The position numbers and the translations under genes are program-made. The notes beneath the pieces are model-generated. The model did not search any database, was not told the DNA's origin, and saw nothing but the letters and a program-made list of their open reading frames with translations. 64,000 nt of DNA from Sphingobacteriales bacterium 44-61 (GTDB lineage: Bacteria; Bacteroidota; Bacteroidia; Chitinophagales; Chitinophagaceae), in contig MKTW01000009.1 in NCBI GenBank assembly GCA_001898405.1, positions 1 through 64,000 on the forward strand, in the 5' to 3' direction. Shown here one piece after another: positions 32,501 through 40,959 of this stretch; the stretch's first letter is position 1, and each line of letters starts with the position of its first letter.

Positions 32501-34369
32501 AGTTGTGCCATCATATTCTTTAGTGATCGCAGGTGTTGCAATCAGAACAAAACTCAGCGGCTTTGCGGTGATATTGCCCGTAGTAGTTGCACTGGTGGTT
32601 GCGAGGTTATAGTTATCTTTCTGAGCACCGGAAAGCGTGATGCCCGAAACAGTAATATTTTTTGCTGTGCCAGCATTCTTATCTGCATAGCTGGCCGTGC
32701 CACTGGCAGACACTTCATCACTTCCTACTATACCACTTAGTATGTAGTTGTCCACTGCCAGTGTAGCGTTCATATTGCCATCGTACACTTTTGTGATAAG
32801 AGGTGTGGCATTAAGAGTAAGAGCAAGGCTTTTGGGCTGTATGGTAAGTGTTTGAGTTTGATCTGCTGCCGGGTTATGCGTAGCATCACCCGCCTGTGTG
32901 GCCGTAATAGTGGTGGTGCCTGCTTTCAGAATATGGACCTTTCCATCCACGATCGTTGCAACAGCCGTGTTGCTGCTGGTATAGGTAACCTGAATAGAAG
33001 AATTATCACTTGTAGCGCCGGGGTCAAAATCAGCATCACCATAAGTAACGTTGTTCGTAGCGGCAAAACTGATCTGTTGATCAATCTTAGTAATGGATGT
33101 TTCGAACATCCAGGTATGCATGCCGCTGATGCCTGCAAAAGAGATATCCCCGAGGTCAAGGAAAGCGCCTGCATCAACGAGAACGTATACCTCCGTTTGA
33201 GAGGGGAGGTCGGCAGCAGGATCGATTGTGACAGTAGAACCGCTGATCGTGACATTACTGCTGTTCACACTGATCTGTTCAATAATGCTGTTATCGTCTG
33301 CTTTGTAAATAGTGATATTGCCTGTCCCTTTTTTGATATCCGTAATGAACTCCATAGTCAGGTTGGCACTTTTGGAGATATCCGATGTATGTGTGGCTGG
33401 GTTAAGACTGGAAACCACAGGACCAGTCAGCCTTTCGATAATATTGGCCGGAGATAATTTCCTGACGCGGAAATTGTCAAAATAAATTACGGCTACGCTG
33501 GTGGCGTATCCCCATACACCTGCACCTGTATTATATACTTTGGGCAGGTCAGCGATCTTGTGATTGTCGAAATAGATTGCAGACCCTGAGCCTGTATGTT
33601 CAATACTCCATTTATACCATATATTGTTGTTATGCGCATAAGACCAGGCTTTCGAATAATTCGCGCCACCTTTCGTGATCAGCGAATGCATGATCTGATT
33701 GGCGGGAGCAGTCATTGAATGGATGGCATAGTAATTGTCATTATCGGTGTATTCAAAAAGAGGGCCGCCCATCGCAGTTGAATTATCATTCAGGTAATCC
33801 ATCTCCACTGCATAATCAGTTAACGAGCCTGTGTATTTTACAGCAGCGGTGCCTGAGCCCGCTACCAACGCAGAGCCTTTCAGCCTTTTGCTGCCGCCAT
33901 AATCAGCAATTGTCCATGAACTGGTCCCGATAGTAGTCCAACCGCTGAGCGCTCCGCTTTCAAAATCATCAAAAGATTCGAAAGTAGCTGCGCCATTGCT
34001 GGCTGCAGTAGCTGAAGGATTACCATAATACATGGTCAGAATGGTAATGGCATTGGCCGGCAGGGAATTTACTTTTACCCAGATAATGGTATTCGCGGTG
34101 TTGATCCCCGATTCGATCCAGTAGCTAAGGTTATTACAGGATGCATCGGTAAACCGTATATCGTTTCCGCTTGCCAGCATCTGCCCTGCACTGATCAGTT
34201 CCTGGGTGTTCACTTCCACTTTCACCTGGAAGTCTGTCAGCGCAGACCCTGTGTTCCTGAAACTGACTTTCTTTGAATAACTGTAAGCAGGATAGCATTG
34301 GGCATATAAATGCTCCTGTGATGCCAACACGAACAGTAAAATGAAAAAGAGTAGAGTTCTTCTAAACAT
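29576..34369 (-). CDS. Large YDG/MBG-repeat surface adhesin with T9SS type B C-terminal domain
   Basis: The start is the ATG at 34369 (MFRRTLLFFILLFVLASQEHLYAQ), a good signal peptide; 22 upstream codons are open. The 1597-residue protein has a DUF2341-like domain and a lectin-like region (about 30-320), a Big-like domain, then seven tandem repeats of about 90 residues (YDGT...LSGVVGGD.V..SGTA.Y..KNAG..KTITV), an MBG-type domain, a cadherin-like region and Ig-like domains. The end (PKAIITPNGDGVNDRFVIENIDAYP...YFYVLTVNGKVIKKGSVTIIK) is the gliding-motility-associated C-terminal domain that directs T9SS type B export. It should be exported and displayed as an adhesin. A PorP/SprF partner follows. 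The repeats are divergent in sequence, so not recently expanded. Confidence 0.88.
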   Translation of the reverse strand: MFRRTLLFFILLFVLASQEHLYAQCYPAYSYSKKVSFRNTGSALTDFQVKVEVNTQELISAGQMLASGNDIRFTDASCNNLSYWIESGINTANTIIWVKVNSLPANAITILTMYYGNPSATAASNGAATFESFDDFESGALSGWTTIGTSSWTIADYGGSKRLKGSALVAGSGTAAVKYTGSLTDYAVEMDYLNDNSTAMGGPLFEYTDNDNYYAIHSMTAPANQIMHSLITKGGANYSKAWSYAHNNNIWYKWSIEHTGSGSAIYFDNHKIADLPKVYNTGAGVWGYATSVAVIYFDNFRVRKLSPANIIERLTGPVVSSLNPATHTSDISKSANLTMEFITDIKKGTGNITIYKADDNSIIEQISVNSSNVTISGSTVTIDPAADLPSQTEVYVLVDAGAFLDLGDISFAGISGMHTWMFETSITKIDQQISFAATNNVTYGDADFDPGATSDNSSIQVTYTSSNTAVATIVDGKVHILKAGTTTITATQAGDATHNPAADQTQTLTIQPKSLALTLNATPLITKVYDGNMNATLAVDNYILSGIVGSDEVSASGTASYADKNAGTAKNITVSGITLSGAQKDNYNLATTSATTTGNITAKPLSFVLIATPAITKEYDGTTAASLAAGNFGITGLVGGDQVTITGTASYDNKNAGTGKTITVTDPTLSGTGKDNYTLGTTSAGTTGAITTRSLTVAVQSTPAISKVYNGVASASLAAGNYILTGVIGGETVAVIGSATFDNETAGTGKTVTVNNFILSGADKNNYTVSTNTASTTGEITTKPVTITLNASPVITKVYDGTATASLATGNFQLSGVVSGDDVSASGTASYDTKQVGTGKTITVTNLSLQGTDQSNYSLTTTSAAVSGSITTKPITASLTTSPLITKEYDGNTSAVLTEANYTLSGILNNDEVKVSGTASYDNKNTGNSKTITVTSLALDGADKLNYDLTTTTTATSGDITAKPITLSLNSSPEITRVYDGTNNAALAAANYSLTGIVGGDLVSVSGNAKYEDAQAGNNKTINVEDFILAGAGAGNYTLSTATATTTGNITARELTLTLNSTPVISKEYDGATGISLAAGNYQLSGVVGNDDVLVSGTADFDNKNAGSNKTVTAGSFTLSGADKANYSLTTQSANTTGSISRKALMITADDKERFAGTPNPAFTESYSGFVSNEGPEVLITGPVLSTTATQASLMGEYPIEVSGADAANYEISYTAGTLTVKPGAPTAINFSQAVLPENKPAETLAGMLSSLSDDPSATFTFTLVSGDGDADNQLFTINGDKLMSNASFNYEERSTYTVRVRSTTQYGLWLEKSVTVVITDVNEIPTLDQPEDKTLCFVNTQQTIALAGISAGPETNQTTTLSVKSDNNSLFESLTVSGTGATGEIRFTIKANVAGTALVSVKVKDNAGTEHDGTDEVVKTLRITVNPNPVFTINSEKGNKLSKGNSSQLTITGSDIASIQWSPSAGLNDPQNLNPVARPLSNTDYSVTATSDAGCTATGSISITVEDDLSVIAPKAIITPNGDGVNDRFVIENIDAYPNNRLQVFDRSGKLVYEKQNYANNWDGKIQNRALVNDTYFYVLTVNGKVIKKGSVTIIK
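30947..32836 (-). repeat. Seven tandem coding repeats of about 270 bases (YDG domains)
   Basis: Each unit encodes about 90 residues with the order TP.I.K.YDG, then SLAAGNY.LSG..GGD.V, SGTA.YDNKNAG.GKTITV, LSG.DK.NY.L.T.SA.TTG.IT. The repeat edges are at constant distance, giving seven units in 1890 bases. Sequences differ at many positions at the protein level. Confidence 0.85.
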
Positions 34370-34877
34370 ATTGGTTTTTTTAATAGAAAGAAATGCCATA
34401 TCACCCCTGTGGGGTGAAACGATAAGAGTATTCACGTAATTAAAATGAGGCGATCGCTGTTAGCTAAATCTTGTAAGACTGTCGAGATGATGCATACAGC
34501 CTGAAGTAATGGATCGGTAAATGAAAGAAGTGTAAAATTGGTTCGTCATACAATGGTGGTTTTTACAAAGATGGTGGTGAAACTATTTGTTTGTATCGAG
34601 GCGAAAACGGTGCTCATCGGATTATATTGTCAATGCAAGAAAAAAATGTAAAAGACTTGAGAATTGTCAAACTCGCATAAAGCAGATTTAAGTGTAAATA
34701 CTGTTGAAGCAAAAGTTATCATATCAAAAGCTGAAATAATTCTTATATGTGTACGCTTCATTTCTTTTAGCCGCCGCTTTATTGGTAAAACACCACACTT
34801 AAGCCTTATTCCTTTTTTCCTGATAAAATGCAGTCGCAATTTTGCGCCCTCATTAAACCTTATTAATATTTTTTATC
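34370..34877. other. Divergent intergenic region with promoter motif
   Basis: This 508-base stretch separates the YDG-repeat adhesin (minus) from the membrane protein (plus). The motif at 34551-34570 (minus CTTTGTAAAAACCACCATTG) is shared with the region upstream of the tail-fibre-like gene. I see no gene; a 69-codon minus frame at 34630-34839 lacks any family signal. Confidence 0.5.
34551..34570 (-). promoter_or_regulatory. Motif shared with the tail-fibre-like gene promoter
   Basis: On the minus strand CTTTGTAAAAACCACCATTG; the site at 12995-13020 reads TTTGTAAGACCACCATTTTA. It lies about 182 bases upstream of the adhesin start and overlaps a CATCTTTG box similar to that of the 44-codon mini-gene. 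Confidence 0.4.
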
Positions 34878-35627
34878 ATGGAAATTCTTCTTTCTGCACG
34901 TGTGAGGAAGTTTTTAAAAGAAACTTTTTTCCTGGGGCTTTTTATCGCAGTAATTGTATTCGCCTGGGTCCGGGTCTTATTTTTTGAAGTACCTTTTTCT
35001 TTACGGGAAGACAGTCTTACCTTATTTAAAACCATTCTTACAGCCTGGATCATTATGGCTGTTTTCAGAATGAGTTGGCATCTTTTGCTGCACTTTATAA
35101 CCGCCCTCCGGCCATCGCTGCTCTACAAGCCTGCAGCCCTAAGGTGGATGATCATTCTTGTATTATCGGTCAGCCTTTATGCCTGCCAGGCACAAACTAC
35201 TGCAAAAGGTTTTACTGTTAATGGAAGCACAGGCCTCAACACCCGCTATACTGGCATGGTGCCCGGGGAAACAAAAATGGTGATGAATGGTGAAGTACTG
35301 AACCATACTGATATCCCGCTTGGTGAAAAATTTACCATCATCAATGAAGGGATCAAAGGATTAACAGCAAAAGGGAAAAAAGTAGCTGTCGGCTGTTCAT
35401 TGCTGATCACAGATACAACCGGTAAGACCATACTATCCGAACCTGATCTTTTTGCCAGGAACCCTGAATTTGATAAGGACAGTGTTCAATACCTTCAATG
35501 CAAAGTGAATACCGGTGCCCCGATGGAATGGGATGAGCTTTATATCGTAAAAGTGATTTTCTGGGACAAATACGGACAGGGCAAAATAGAAAATACTGTG
35601 CGTATCAGGATGATTGATGAGCCTTAA
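34878..35627 (+). CDS. Membrane protein with internal lipoprotein-like segment, unknown function
   Basis: The 249-residue protein has two hydrophobic segments in the first 70 residues (about 15-35 and 52-74). Then at residue 91 comes a Met followed by IILVLSVSLYACQAQ, a textbook lipoprotein signal with Cys103. The remaining part (about 110-249) is beta-rich (FTVNGSTGLNTRYTGMVPGETKMVMNGEVL...) and soluble. The real mature protein could therefore start at the internal Met (base 35148) as a lipoprotein, with the first 90 codons belonging to a separate membrane part. I do not recognise a family. It stands alone between the adhesin and the TonB-plug gene. Confidence 0.55.
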   Translation: MEILLSARVRKFLKETFFLGLFIAVIVFAWVRVLFFEVPFSLREDSLTLFKTILTAWIIMAVFRMSWHLLLHFITALRPSLLYKPAALRWMIILVLSVSLYACQAQTTAKGFTVNGSTGLNTRYTGMVPGETKMVMNGEVLNHTDIPLGEKFTIINEGIKGLTAKGKKVAVGCSLLITDTTGKTILSEPDLFARNPEFDKDSVQYLQCKVNTGAPMEWDELYIVKVIFWDKYGQGKIENTVRIRMIDEP

Positions 35628-35687
35628 TTTACGATTGTAGCAGGATATGATCGGGAGAAACGGATTCATCACCATCTCCTGGTCAAA

Positions 35688-35712
35688 TTCCTTTGTGCCT
35701 CCGTGGGGAAAA
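35688..35712 (+). repeat. Single-arm copy related to the 47.0-kb inverted repeat
   Basis: TTCCTTTGTGCCTCCGTGGG followed by GAAAA resembles the right arm at 47021-47055 (TTCTTTGTGGTCTTCG...CGTGGGAAAA) with several substitutions. Sequences of this type are a dispersed intergenic family. Confidence 0.4.
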
Positions 35713-35776
35713 CCTACACCGCGGGGCTTTTTTGTTGCAAAACTGTTAACGGTTTCGTTTCCTACCTGATCCTGCG

Positions 35777-35784
35777 TAATTTAG
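35777..35784 (+). promoter_or_regulatory. -7-like box next to the start codon
   Basis: TAATTTAG matches the TAnnTTTG box at seven of eight positions and ends 5 bases before the ATG at 35790. See the near-leaderless finding. Confidence 0.35.
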
Positions 35785-35789
35785 GGCCT

Positions 35790-38195
35790 ATGAAAAAGAT
35801 CCTTTTTTTGCAGCAGGCGGCCCTTATCCTGCTGGGTTTGATCAGTTTTACCCCGGTCTATTCACAGAAAACACAGCAGCAGGTAGATGCTGCTATCAAT
35901 GATTTTGCTGACCGGTTCAGTCCCGAACGCGCTTACCTTCATTATGATAAACAGGCCTATTCCACCGGTGAAACGATCTGGTTCAAAGCTTATGTAATGA
36001 GCGAAATATTGCCGGCCACTGACTCAAAAAACTTTTATACCGATTTTCTCGATGATAAAGGCAATCTTCTTCAACATACGGTAAGCCCCCTGGTTGATGC
36101 TGTAACCAATGGACAATTTGATATTCCTGCCGATTACAAAGGCAAATTTATTTTTGTAAGGGCCTATACCCGCTGGATGCTCAATTTTGATTCCGCATTC
36201 TTATATACGCGCCAAATACGCATTCTCGGTAATGAAACCAGTACAAGCAGCCCAAAACAGCCCGTTGTTCCCTCTATCCAGTTTTTTCCTGAAGGTGGGG
36301 ATCTCGTCGCAGGTTTGTCTAATAAAATTGCTTTCAAGGCCAATGATCAATGGGGCAAACCTGTGAAAGTAAAAGGGACCATCACCGATACACAGGGTAA
36401 AGTGATTGATAGCCTTCGCACCATGCATAACGGGATGGGATATTTTATGATAATCCCGAAAGAAGGAATGGTCTATACAGCCAACTGGAAAGATGAAAAA
36501 GAGGTAGGGCATACCACCAAACTTCCCGCTGTCAAAACTTCCGGTGTCAGTTTGCAGGTGTACGTGACCAGTGGCAACCGCCGTTTCCAGTTAAACTATA
36601 CACCCGGCCTGGCAGCAGCTAACGACAGCCTGCATATCATCGGCACCATGTTCCAGCATGAAGTGTTCAGGGTCACGAAATCAACATCCACCACAGAAAT
36701 CAAAGGAACAGTACCAATACAAAATCTGCCAAGCGGGATACTCACCTTTACAGTATTTGATAAAAGCTGGAACCCTTTGGCAGAGCGCATCACTTACTTA
36801 AACAATGAAGAATATCAGTTCAAGCCACAAATGGAGGTGCAGCATTGGGGGCTGAATAAACGGGCACGCAATGAAATAAAGATCACCCTGCCAGATAGCC
36901 TGGAAGGCAACCTTTCTGTAGCCATAACAGATGAAACGATCGGTCGTGATACCACTCAGAATATTATCTCCCATCTGCTGCTGAGCAGCGAGTTGAAGGG
37001 TGATGTGTATAATCCTGCCTATTATTTTTCCGCCAACACAGATGAGATCAGTCAGAAACTTGACCTGGTAATGCTCACACATGGCTGGCGCCGGTTTAAA
37101 TGGGAAGAGGTATTATCCGGAAAAACACCGAAGCCTATTTATGGAAGAGACACAGCTTACATGACACTTTCCGGAACAGTGTATGGAGCAGTGCCGGGTA
37201 TGATACCTCCCGGAGCTGCTGTAGTACTGTTATTGAAGCAAAAAAAATCAGAAGGTCAGGTATTGCTCGTGCCTATTGAAAGCAATGGCACATTCAATGA
37301 CCGCTCTACGTTCATTTTTGATACAGCACAGATCTATTATCAGTTCCAGAACAAAGACCTTAAAAATGCTTCACTCCAGTTTATGACTGATCGCCTGCAA
37401 GTGCCTTCAGTAAGAAAAACTGTGAGCAAATATGGTTTTGTATCCCTTTCAGACACTGTAGGCAACTATCGCCAATGGCTGCTTGCCAATGAAGCAAATG
37501 ATATTGCTGAAAGGAACCGGGTAAAGGTCCTGGAAAATGTGATCGTGAAAAGCAAGGCCAAATCTCCTGTGCAACTATTGGATGAAAAATATGCTTCCGG
37601 TCTATTTTCAGGAGGAGACGGTTATCAGTTCGATCTTGTGAATGATCCTTTTGCTAAAAGCGCCATAGATATCTTTACTTATCTCCAGGGTAAAGTAGCC
37701 GGTCTGCAGATCACCGGCAATGGAGCTAATACCACACTCTCCTGGCGGCAAGGTACGCCCGCACTCTACCTGGATGAAATGTCGAGTGATGTGTCGATGG
37801 TTTCTTCTGTGAATGTGCAGGACGTGGCTTATATCAAAGTGTTCAGACCGCCATTCATGGGAGGATTCAATGGGGGCAGCGGAGCAATCGCCATTTATAC
37901 CCGCCGTGGCAATGATGTGAAAAATGACCCGGGTAAAGGATTGGCCAATAACAAAGTGGAAGGTTATTCCGCTATCAGGGAATTCTATTCTCCCAACTAT
38001 AGCAGTTTTGCCCCGGAAAATGAACAGCGCGATGTACGCAGCACGCTTTACTGGAACCCATCGGTTATTGCTTCTTCAAGCAAGCCGGTGGTGCTCACTT
38101 TCTACAATAATGATGTTACCAAAGCTTTCCGTGTGATCATTGAAGGAATGACAAAAGATGGAAGGCTGGCACATATTGAAGAGTTGATGGAATAA
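35790..38195 (+). CDS. Secreted MG2-like/TonB-plug domain protein
   Basis: The ATG at 35790 (MKKILFLQQAALILLGLISFTPVYSQ) gives a clear signal peptide; 29 upstream codons are open but not needed. The 801-residue protein has an N-terminal macroglobulin-like domain (about 30-150, RFSPERAYLHYDKQAYSTGETIWFKAYV), more beta domains, and near the end a TonB-receptor plug-like region (about 600-700, VNVQDVAYIKVFRPPFMGGFNGGSGAIAIYTRRG). It lacks the 22-strand barrel, so it is not itself a TonB receptor. This protein type is common in Bacteroidota and is thought to work at the outer membrane; its substrate is unknown. It ends with no gap before the convergent amylase gene. Confidence 0.7.
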   Translation: MKKILFLQQAALILLGLISFTPVYSQKTQQQVDAAINDFADRFSPERAYLHYDKQAYSTGETIWFKAYVMSEILPATDSKNFYTDFLDDKGNLLQHTVSPLVDAVTNGQFDIPADYKGKFIFVRAYTRWMLNFDSAFLYTRQIRILGNETSTSSPKQPVVPSIQFFPEGGDLVAGLSNKIAFKANDQWGKPVKVKGTITDTQGKVIDSLRTMHNGMGYFMIIPKEGMVYTANWKDEKEVGHTTKLPAVKTSGVSLQVYVTSGNRRFQLNYTPGLAAANDSLHIIGTMFQHEVFRVTKSTSTTEIKGTVPIQNLPSGILTFTVFDKSWNPLAERITYLNNEEYQFKPQMEVQHWGLNKRARNEIKITLPDSLEGNLSVAITDETIGRDTTQNIISHLLLSSELKGDVYNPAYYFSANTDEISQKLDLVMLTHGWRRFKWEEVLSGKTPKPIYGRDTAYMTLSGTVYGAVPGMIPPGAAVVLLLKQKKSEGQVLLVPIESNGTFNDRSTFIFDTAQIYYQFQNKDLKNASLQFMTDRLQVPSVRKTVSKYGFVSLSDTVGNYRQWLLANEANDIAERNRVKVLENVIVKSKAKSPVQLLDEKYASGLFSGGDGYQFDLVNDPFAKSAIDIFTYLQGKVAGLQITGNGANTTLSWRQGTPALYLDEMSSDVSMVSSVNVQDVAYIKVFRPPFMGGFNGGSGAIAIYTRRGNDVKNDPGKGLANNKVEGYSAIREFYSPNYSSFAPENEQRDVRSTLYWNPSVIASSSKPVVLTFYNNDVTKAFRVIIEGMTKDGRLAHIEELME

Positions 38196-39677
38196 TCACG
38201 GCATCTCTGCGTTTTCGTCTATCCATACAGAGACGGATCGTCCGTTGACAAAGAAGACACTTGTTCCATTTTCATCCAGGGTCACTTTTTCGGTCCGGTA
38301 GCCGCATACGTCCATATAGGTTTTATAGGCATTGCGGCTACCCAACGACATTTCCTCCTGTCCCTCTTCTCCATTGCTGAGCAATACTGCACAACCGCTG
38401 AATGGCTTTTCATCGAGCCCTTCGCGTGTCCATCCTACTATATTGGCGTGATTGAAATAATCCCGTTGCAAACCATACGCTAAATATTTCCTGATCTTCA
38501 TCATCACTCCTACCGCAGGGATGCTATTCAACTCCACATAAACTTCCTCTCCATCCTGTATATCGAAATACTTTGCTTCATACATCGTTGGGTAGAACAC
38601 GCAGGGAATGCCTTTATCCCGCAAAAGGATCATTGCATTGGCCAATGGCTTGAACCAGTATTCAACAGTTGATTGCAGTGCCTGCAATGGTTGCGTATCA
38701 TGATTATCTACAAAAGTGATTGCCGCCTCGGGCTTTTCGCTCACTAAAGAATTATCGAATATTTGCCGCAGATCATAATCATCACTCCGCTGGGAAGCAT
38801 CATAAAAATTATAGTGAAGCGGCACATCAAACAGGCGGACCCGTTCGCCGGTGGTCTCAAAATAATTCAATAGGGTATATACATTGTTCTGCCAGTATTC
38901 ACCTACACAAAAGAAGTCCTTTCTGAAATGATGTTTCATGAAGTCGAGCCATTCAGGAAAAAAATCCGGGCTGATATGTTTGAGGGCATCAAGCCGGTAT
39001 CCGTCAATACCTGTCAGCTTAGTGTACCAGCTGCCCCATTTCTTTAATTCTTTCCGGACATAAGGATTTCTGAACTCGACATCATTACCCATCAGGTAAT
39101 CATAATTTCCGTTCTCTGTTTCCAGCATCTCTTCCCATTTGCCTTTGCTGTATTCATTCAGGATAACATAAATATCATTATTGCTGCAAACACCGGTAAA
39201 CGTATGCCAGTCCCAGGTAAAATTTGAATATTTCCCTCTTCTCGCCGGGAAAGTAAACTTGGTATATGCCTCTATTTTTACCGGATCACTTACGTATTCG
39301 CTCCTGTTATCATTGTTTACTTTACGGGCAGGCACACGTTCTATTTTATCTCCACCCAAACGGTGGTTCAGCACAATATCAGCAAGCACTTTTACACCCT
39401 TGCTGTGGAGCATCTGGATGCATTCAAGGTATTCTTCCTTTGTACCATAGCGTGTGCGTATACTTCCATGTTGTTTGAATTCGCCCAGATCATACAGATC
39501 ATATACTGCATACCCCGGTTCTTCTGTTCCTCCAAATGATTTATATGCCGGAGGAAGCCATACATAAGTAATGCCCCATTCTGCTAATTGGTTTGCTTCA
39601 TCCCTTGCATGCTGCCAGAGATTGCCTTCGGCGCTATAATACCAGTGAAAAAATTGAAAAAGGGTTATGTTTTCCAT
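38196..39677 (-). CDS. Alpha-amylase (GH13, cytoplasmic AmyA-like)
   Basis: The ATG at 39677 (MENITLFQFFHWYYSAEGNLW) matches the family start; the 16 codons upstream do not. The 493-residue protein is a GH13 (subfamily 5-like) alpha-amylase with no signal peptide: VKVLADIVLNHRLGG (region I), GYRLDALKHIS (nucleophile Asp in region II), DFFCVGEYW (acid Glu in region III) and TFVDNHDTQP (region IV Asp). It cleaves internal alpha-1,4 bonds of starch- or glycogen-type glucans in the cytoplasm, probably in glycogen turnover. Its stop codon directly abuts that of the convergent gene at 38195. Confidence 0.93.
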   Translation of the reverse strand: MENITLFQFFHWYYSAEGNLWQHARDEANQLAEWGITYVWLPPAYKSFGGTEEPGYAVYDLYDLGEFKQHGSIRTRYGTKEEYLECIQMLHSKGVKVLADIVLNHRLGGDKIERVPARKVNNDNRSEYVSDPVKIEAYTKFTFPARRGKYSNFTWDWHTFTGVCSNNDIYVILNEYSKGKWEEMLETENGNYDYLMGNDVEFRNPYVRKELKKWGSWYTKLTGIDGYRLDALKHISPDFFPEWLDFMKHHFRKDFFCVGEYWQNNVYTLLNYFETTGERVRLFDVPLHYNFYDASQRSDDYDLRQIFDNSLVSEKPEAAITFVDNHDTQPLQALQSTVEYWFKPLANAMILLRDKGIPCVFYPTMYEAKYFDIQDGEEVYVELNSIPAVGVMMKIRKYLAYGLQRDYFNHANIVGWTREGLDEKPFSGCAVLLSNGEEGQEEMSLGSRNAYKTYMDVCGYRTEKVTLDENGTSVFFVNGRSVSVWIDENAEMP

Positions 39678-39759
39678 ATCAGACACCCGATTACAACAAA
39701 TAATCGTACCGGAAAACCATATCATTGATTTTCAGAGAAAAGCTATCTATACATGACGC

Positions 39760-40959
39760 TTATAATTTGCTGATCGTTTCCTGCACGGCCACACCGCCCA
39801 TCCATCCCATTACAACCACCACTGTCCAACCTGCAAGCTGCATCCACCAGGGATGTTTATAGCCATTCATGATCCGTTTTCTGGTAGCAGCGATCAGCAT
39901 AATGGAAAGTGCTACAGGCAATATCAGTCCATTCACAGCACCGGCCATTACCAGCAATTCCCTGGGTTTTCCCACAGCTACAAATACGATTGTTGTAAGT
40001 ACAATGAATAAAGAAATGCAAAGCCGTTCATATTTCTGAAGAGAAGAATGAAATGTTTTAAAGAAAGACACCGATGTATAAGAAGCGCCTATCACGGATG
40101 AAATAGCTGCGCTCCACAACACAATCCCGAATATCCGCAAACCCGTTTCTCCTGCAGCTACACCAAAAACAGTAGACGCAGGATTGTCTTTATCCAGTAT
40201 AGCACCTTGCGCCAATACACCAACAGTTGCCAGGAATAATACAAACCGCATGATCGTGGAAATAATAATACCTTGCATCGCGCTTTTATTTACCTGCGCC
40301 AGATTAGCTGTTCCTTTAATACCTGCGTCCAGCAAACGGTGTGCACCGGAGAAAGTAAGATATCCACCCACCGTTCCTCCAACAATTGTAACGATAGCTG
40401 CCGTACTGATTTTTTCCGGCAAAATAGTATGATGAACAGCTTCCAGTAAAGGTGGATGTGCACTGAAAGCAATAAACAGCGTAAGCAATATTTTAATTGT
40501 GCCAACGATCTTGGTAAATCCGTCCAGCATTTTCCCGATCTCTCTTATCCAGAACAGCAGCAGTGCGAATGCACCGCTGATGATCGCTCCTTTTTCAAAA
40601 GAAACACCTGTCAGCACATTTAATCCCAAACCGCAGCCTGCTATATTTCCGATATTGAAAGCAAAACCACCCAGCACTACCAGGAATGACAAAAAGTATC
40701 CGAGGCCTGGTAATAATTTATTGGAAATATCCTGCGCCCGCAATTCACTTGCTGCAAGAATGCGCCAGGTATTCAGTTGAGCACCGATATCTATCAGCAC
40801 CGACACAAGGATGACAAAGCCAAAGCTTGTCATCAATTGCTGTGTAAAAACCGTGGTCTGCGTAAGAAAGCCTGGCCCGATAGAAGAGTTGGCCATCAGA
40901 AAAGCGGCACCCAAACCTGCTCCGCCAAAAATCCGGAACTTAGAAAGGCTTGATTTCAA
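39760..40959 (-). CDS. NRAMP-like membrane transporter of the 5-oxoprolinase operon (YcsG-like)
   Basis: The 399-residue protein has about eleven membrane segments and the overall NRAMP fold (AAFLMANSSIGPGFLTQTTVFTQQL in the first segment). The start is a TTG at 40959, since an in-frame stop lies 15 bases upstream and the first ATG is 21 codons inside; it overlaps pxpA by 20 bases. The canonical metal motifs are changed: DPGN in helix 1 is GPGF, and the A-x-x-MPH region in helix 6 is YLTFSGAH. B. subtilis ycsG is the matching gene in its pxp locus. I infer that it does not carry Mn2+/Fe2+ but perhaps 5-oxoproline or a related solute. Confidence 0.72.
   Translation of the reverse strand: MKSSLSKFRIFGGAGLGAAFLMANSSIGPGFLTQTTVFTQQLMTSFGFVILVSVLIDIGAQLNTWRILAASELRAQDISNKLLPGLGYFLSFLVVLGGFAFNIGNIAGCGLGLNVLTGVSFEKGAIISGAFALLLFWIREIGKMLDGFTKIVGTIKILLTLFIAFSAHPPLLEAVHHTILPEKISTAAIVTIVGGTVGGYLTFSGAHRLLDAGIKGTANLAQVNKSAMQGIIISTIMRFVLFLATVGVLAQGAILDKDNPASTVFGVAAGETGLRIFGIVLWSAAISSVIGASYTSVSFFKTFHSSLQKYERLCISLFIVLTTIVFVAVGKPRELLVMAGAVNGLILPVALSIMLIAATRKRIMNGYKHPWWMQLAGWTVVVVMGWMGGVAVQETISKL

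Noticed and set aside
30947-32836. Possible CRISPR or non-coding satellite from the 270-base periodicity
   Set aside because: The periodicity is fully explained by seven YDG protein domains in frame.
32852-33457. A 201-codon plus-strand frame
   Set aside because: It is antisense to the YDG adhesin and has low-complexity, Cys-rich composition unlike neighbouring proteins.
34630-34839. A 69-codon minus-strand frame before the membrane-protein gene
   Set aside because: It has no signal, no domain pattern and lies in the divergent promoter region.
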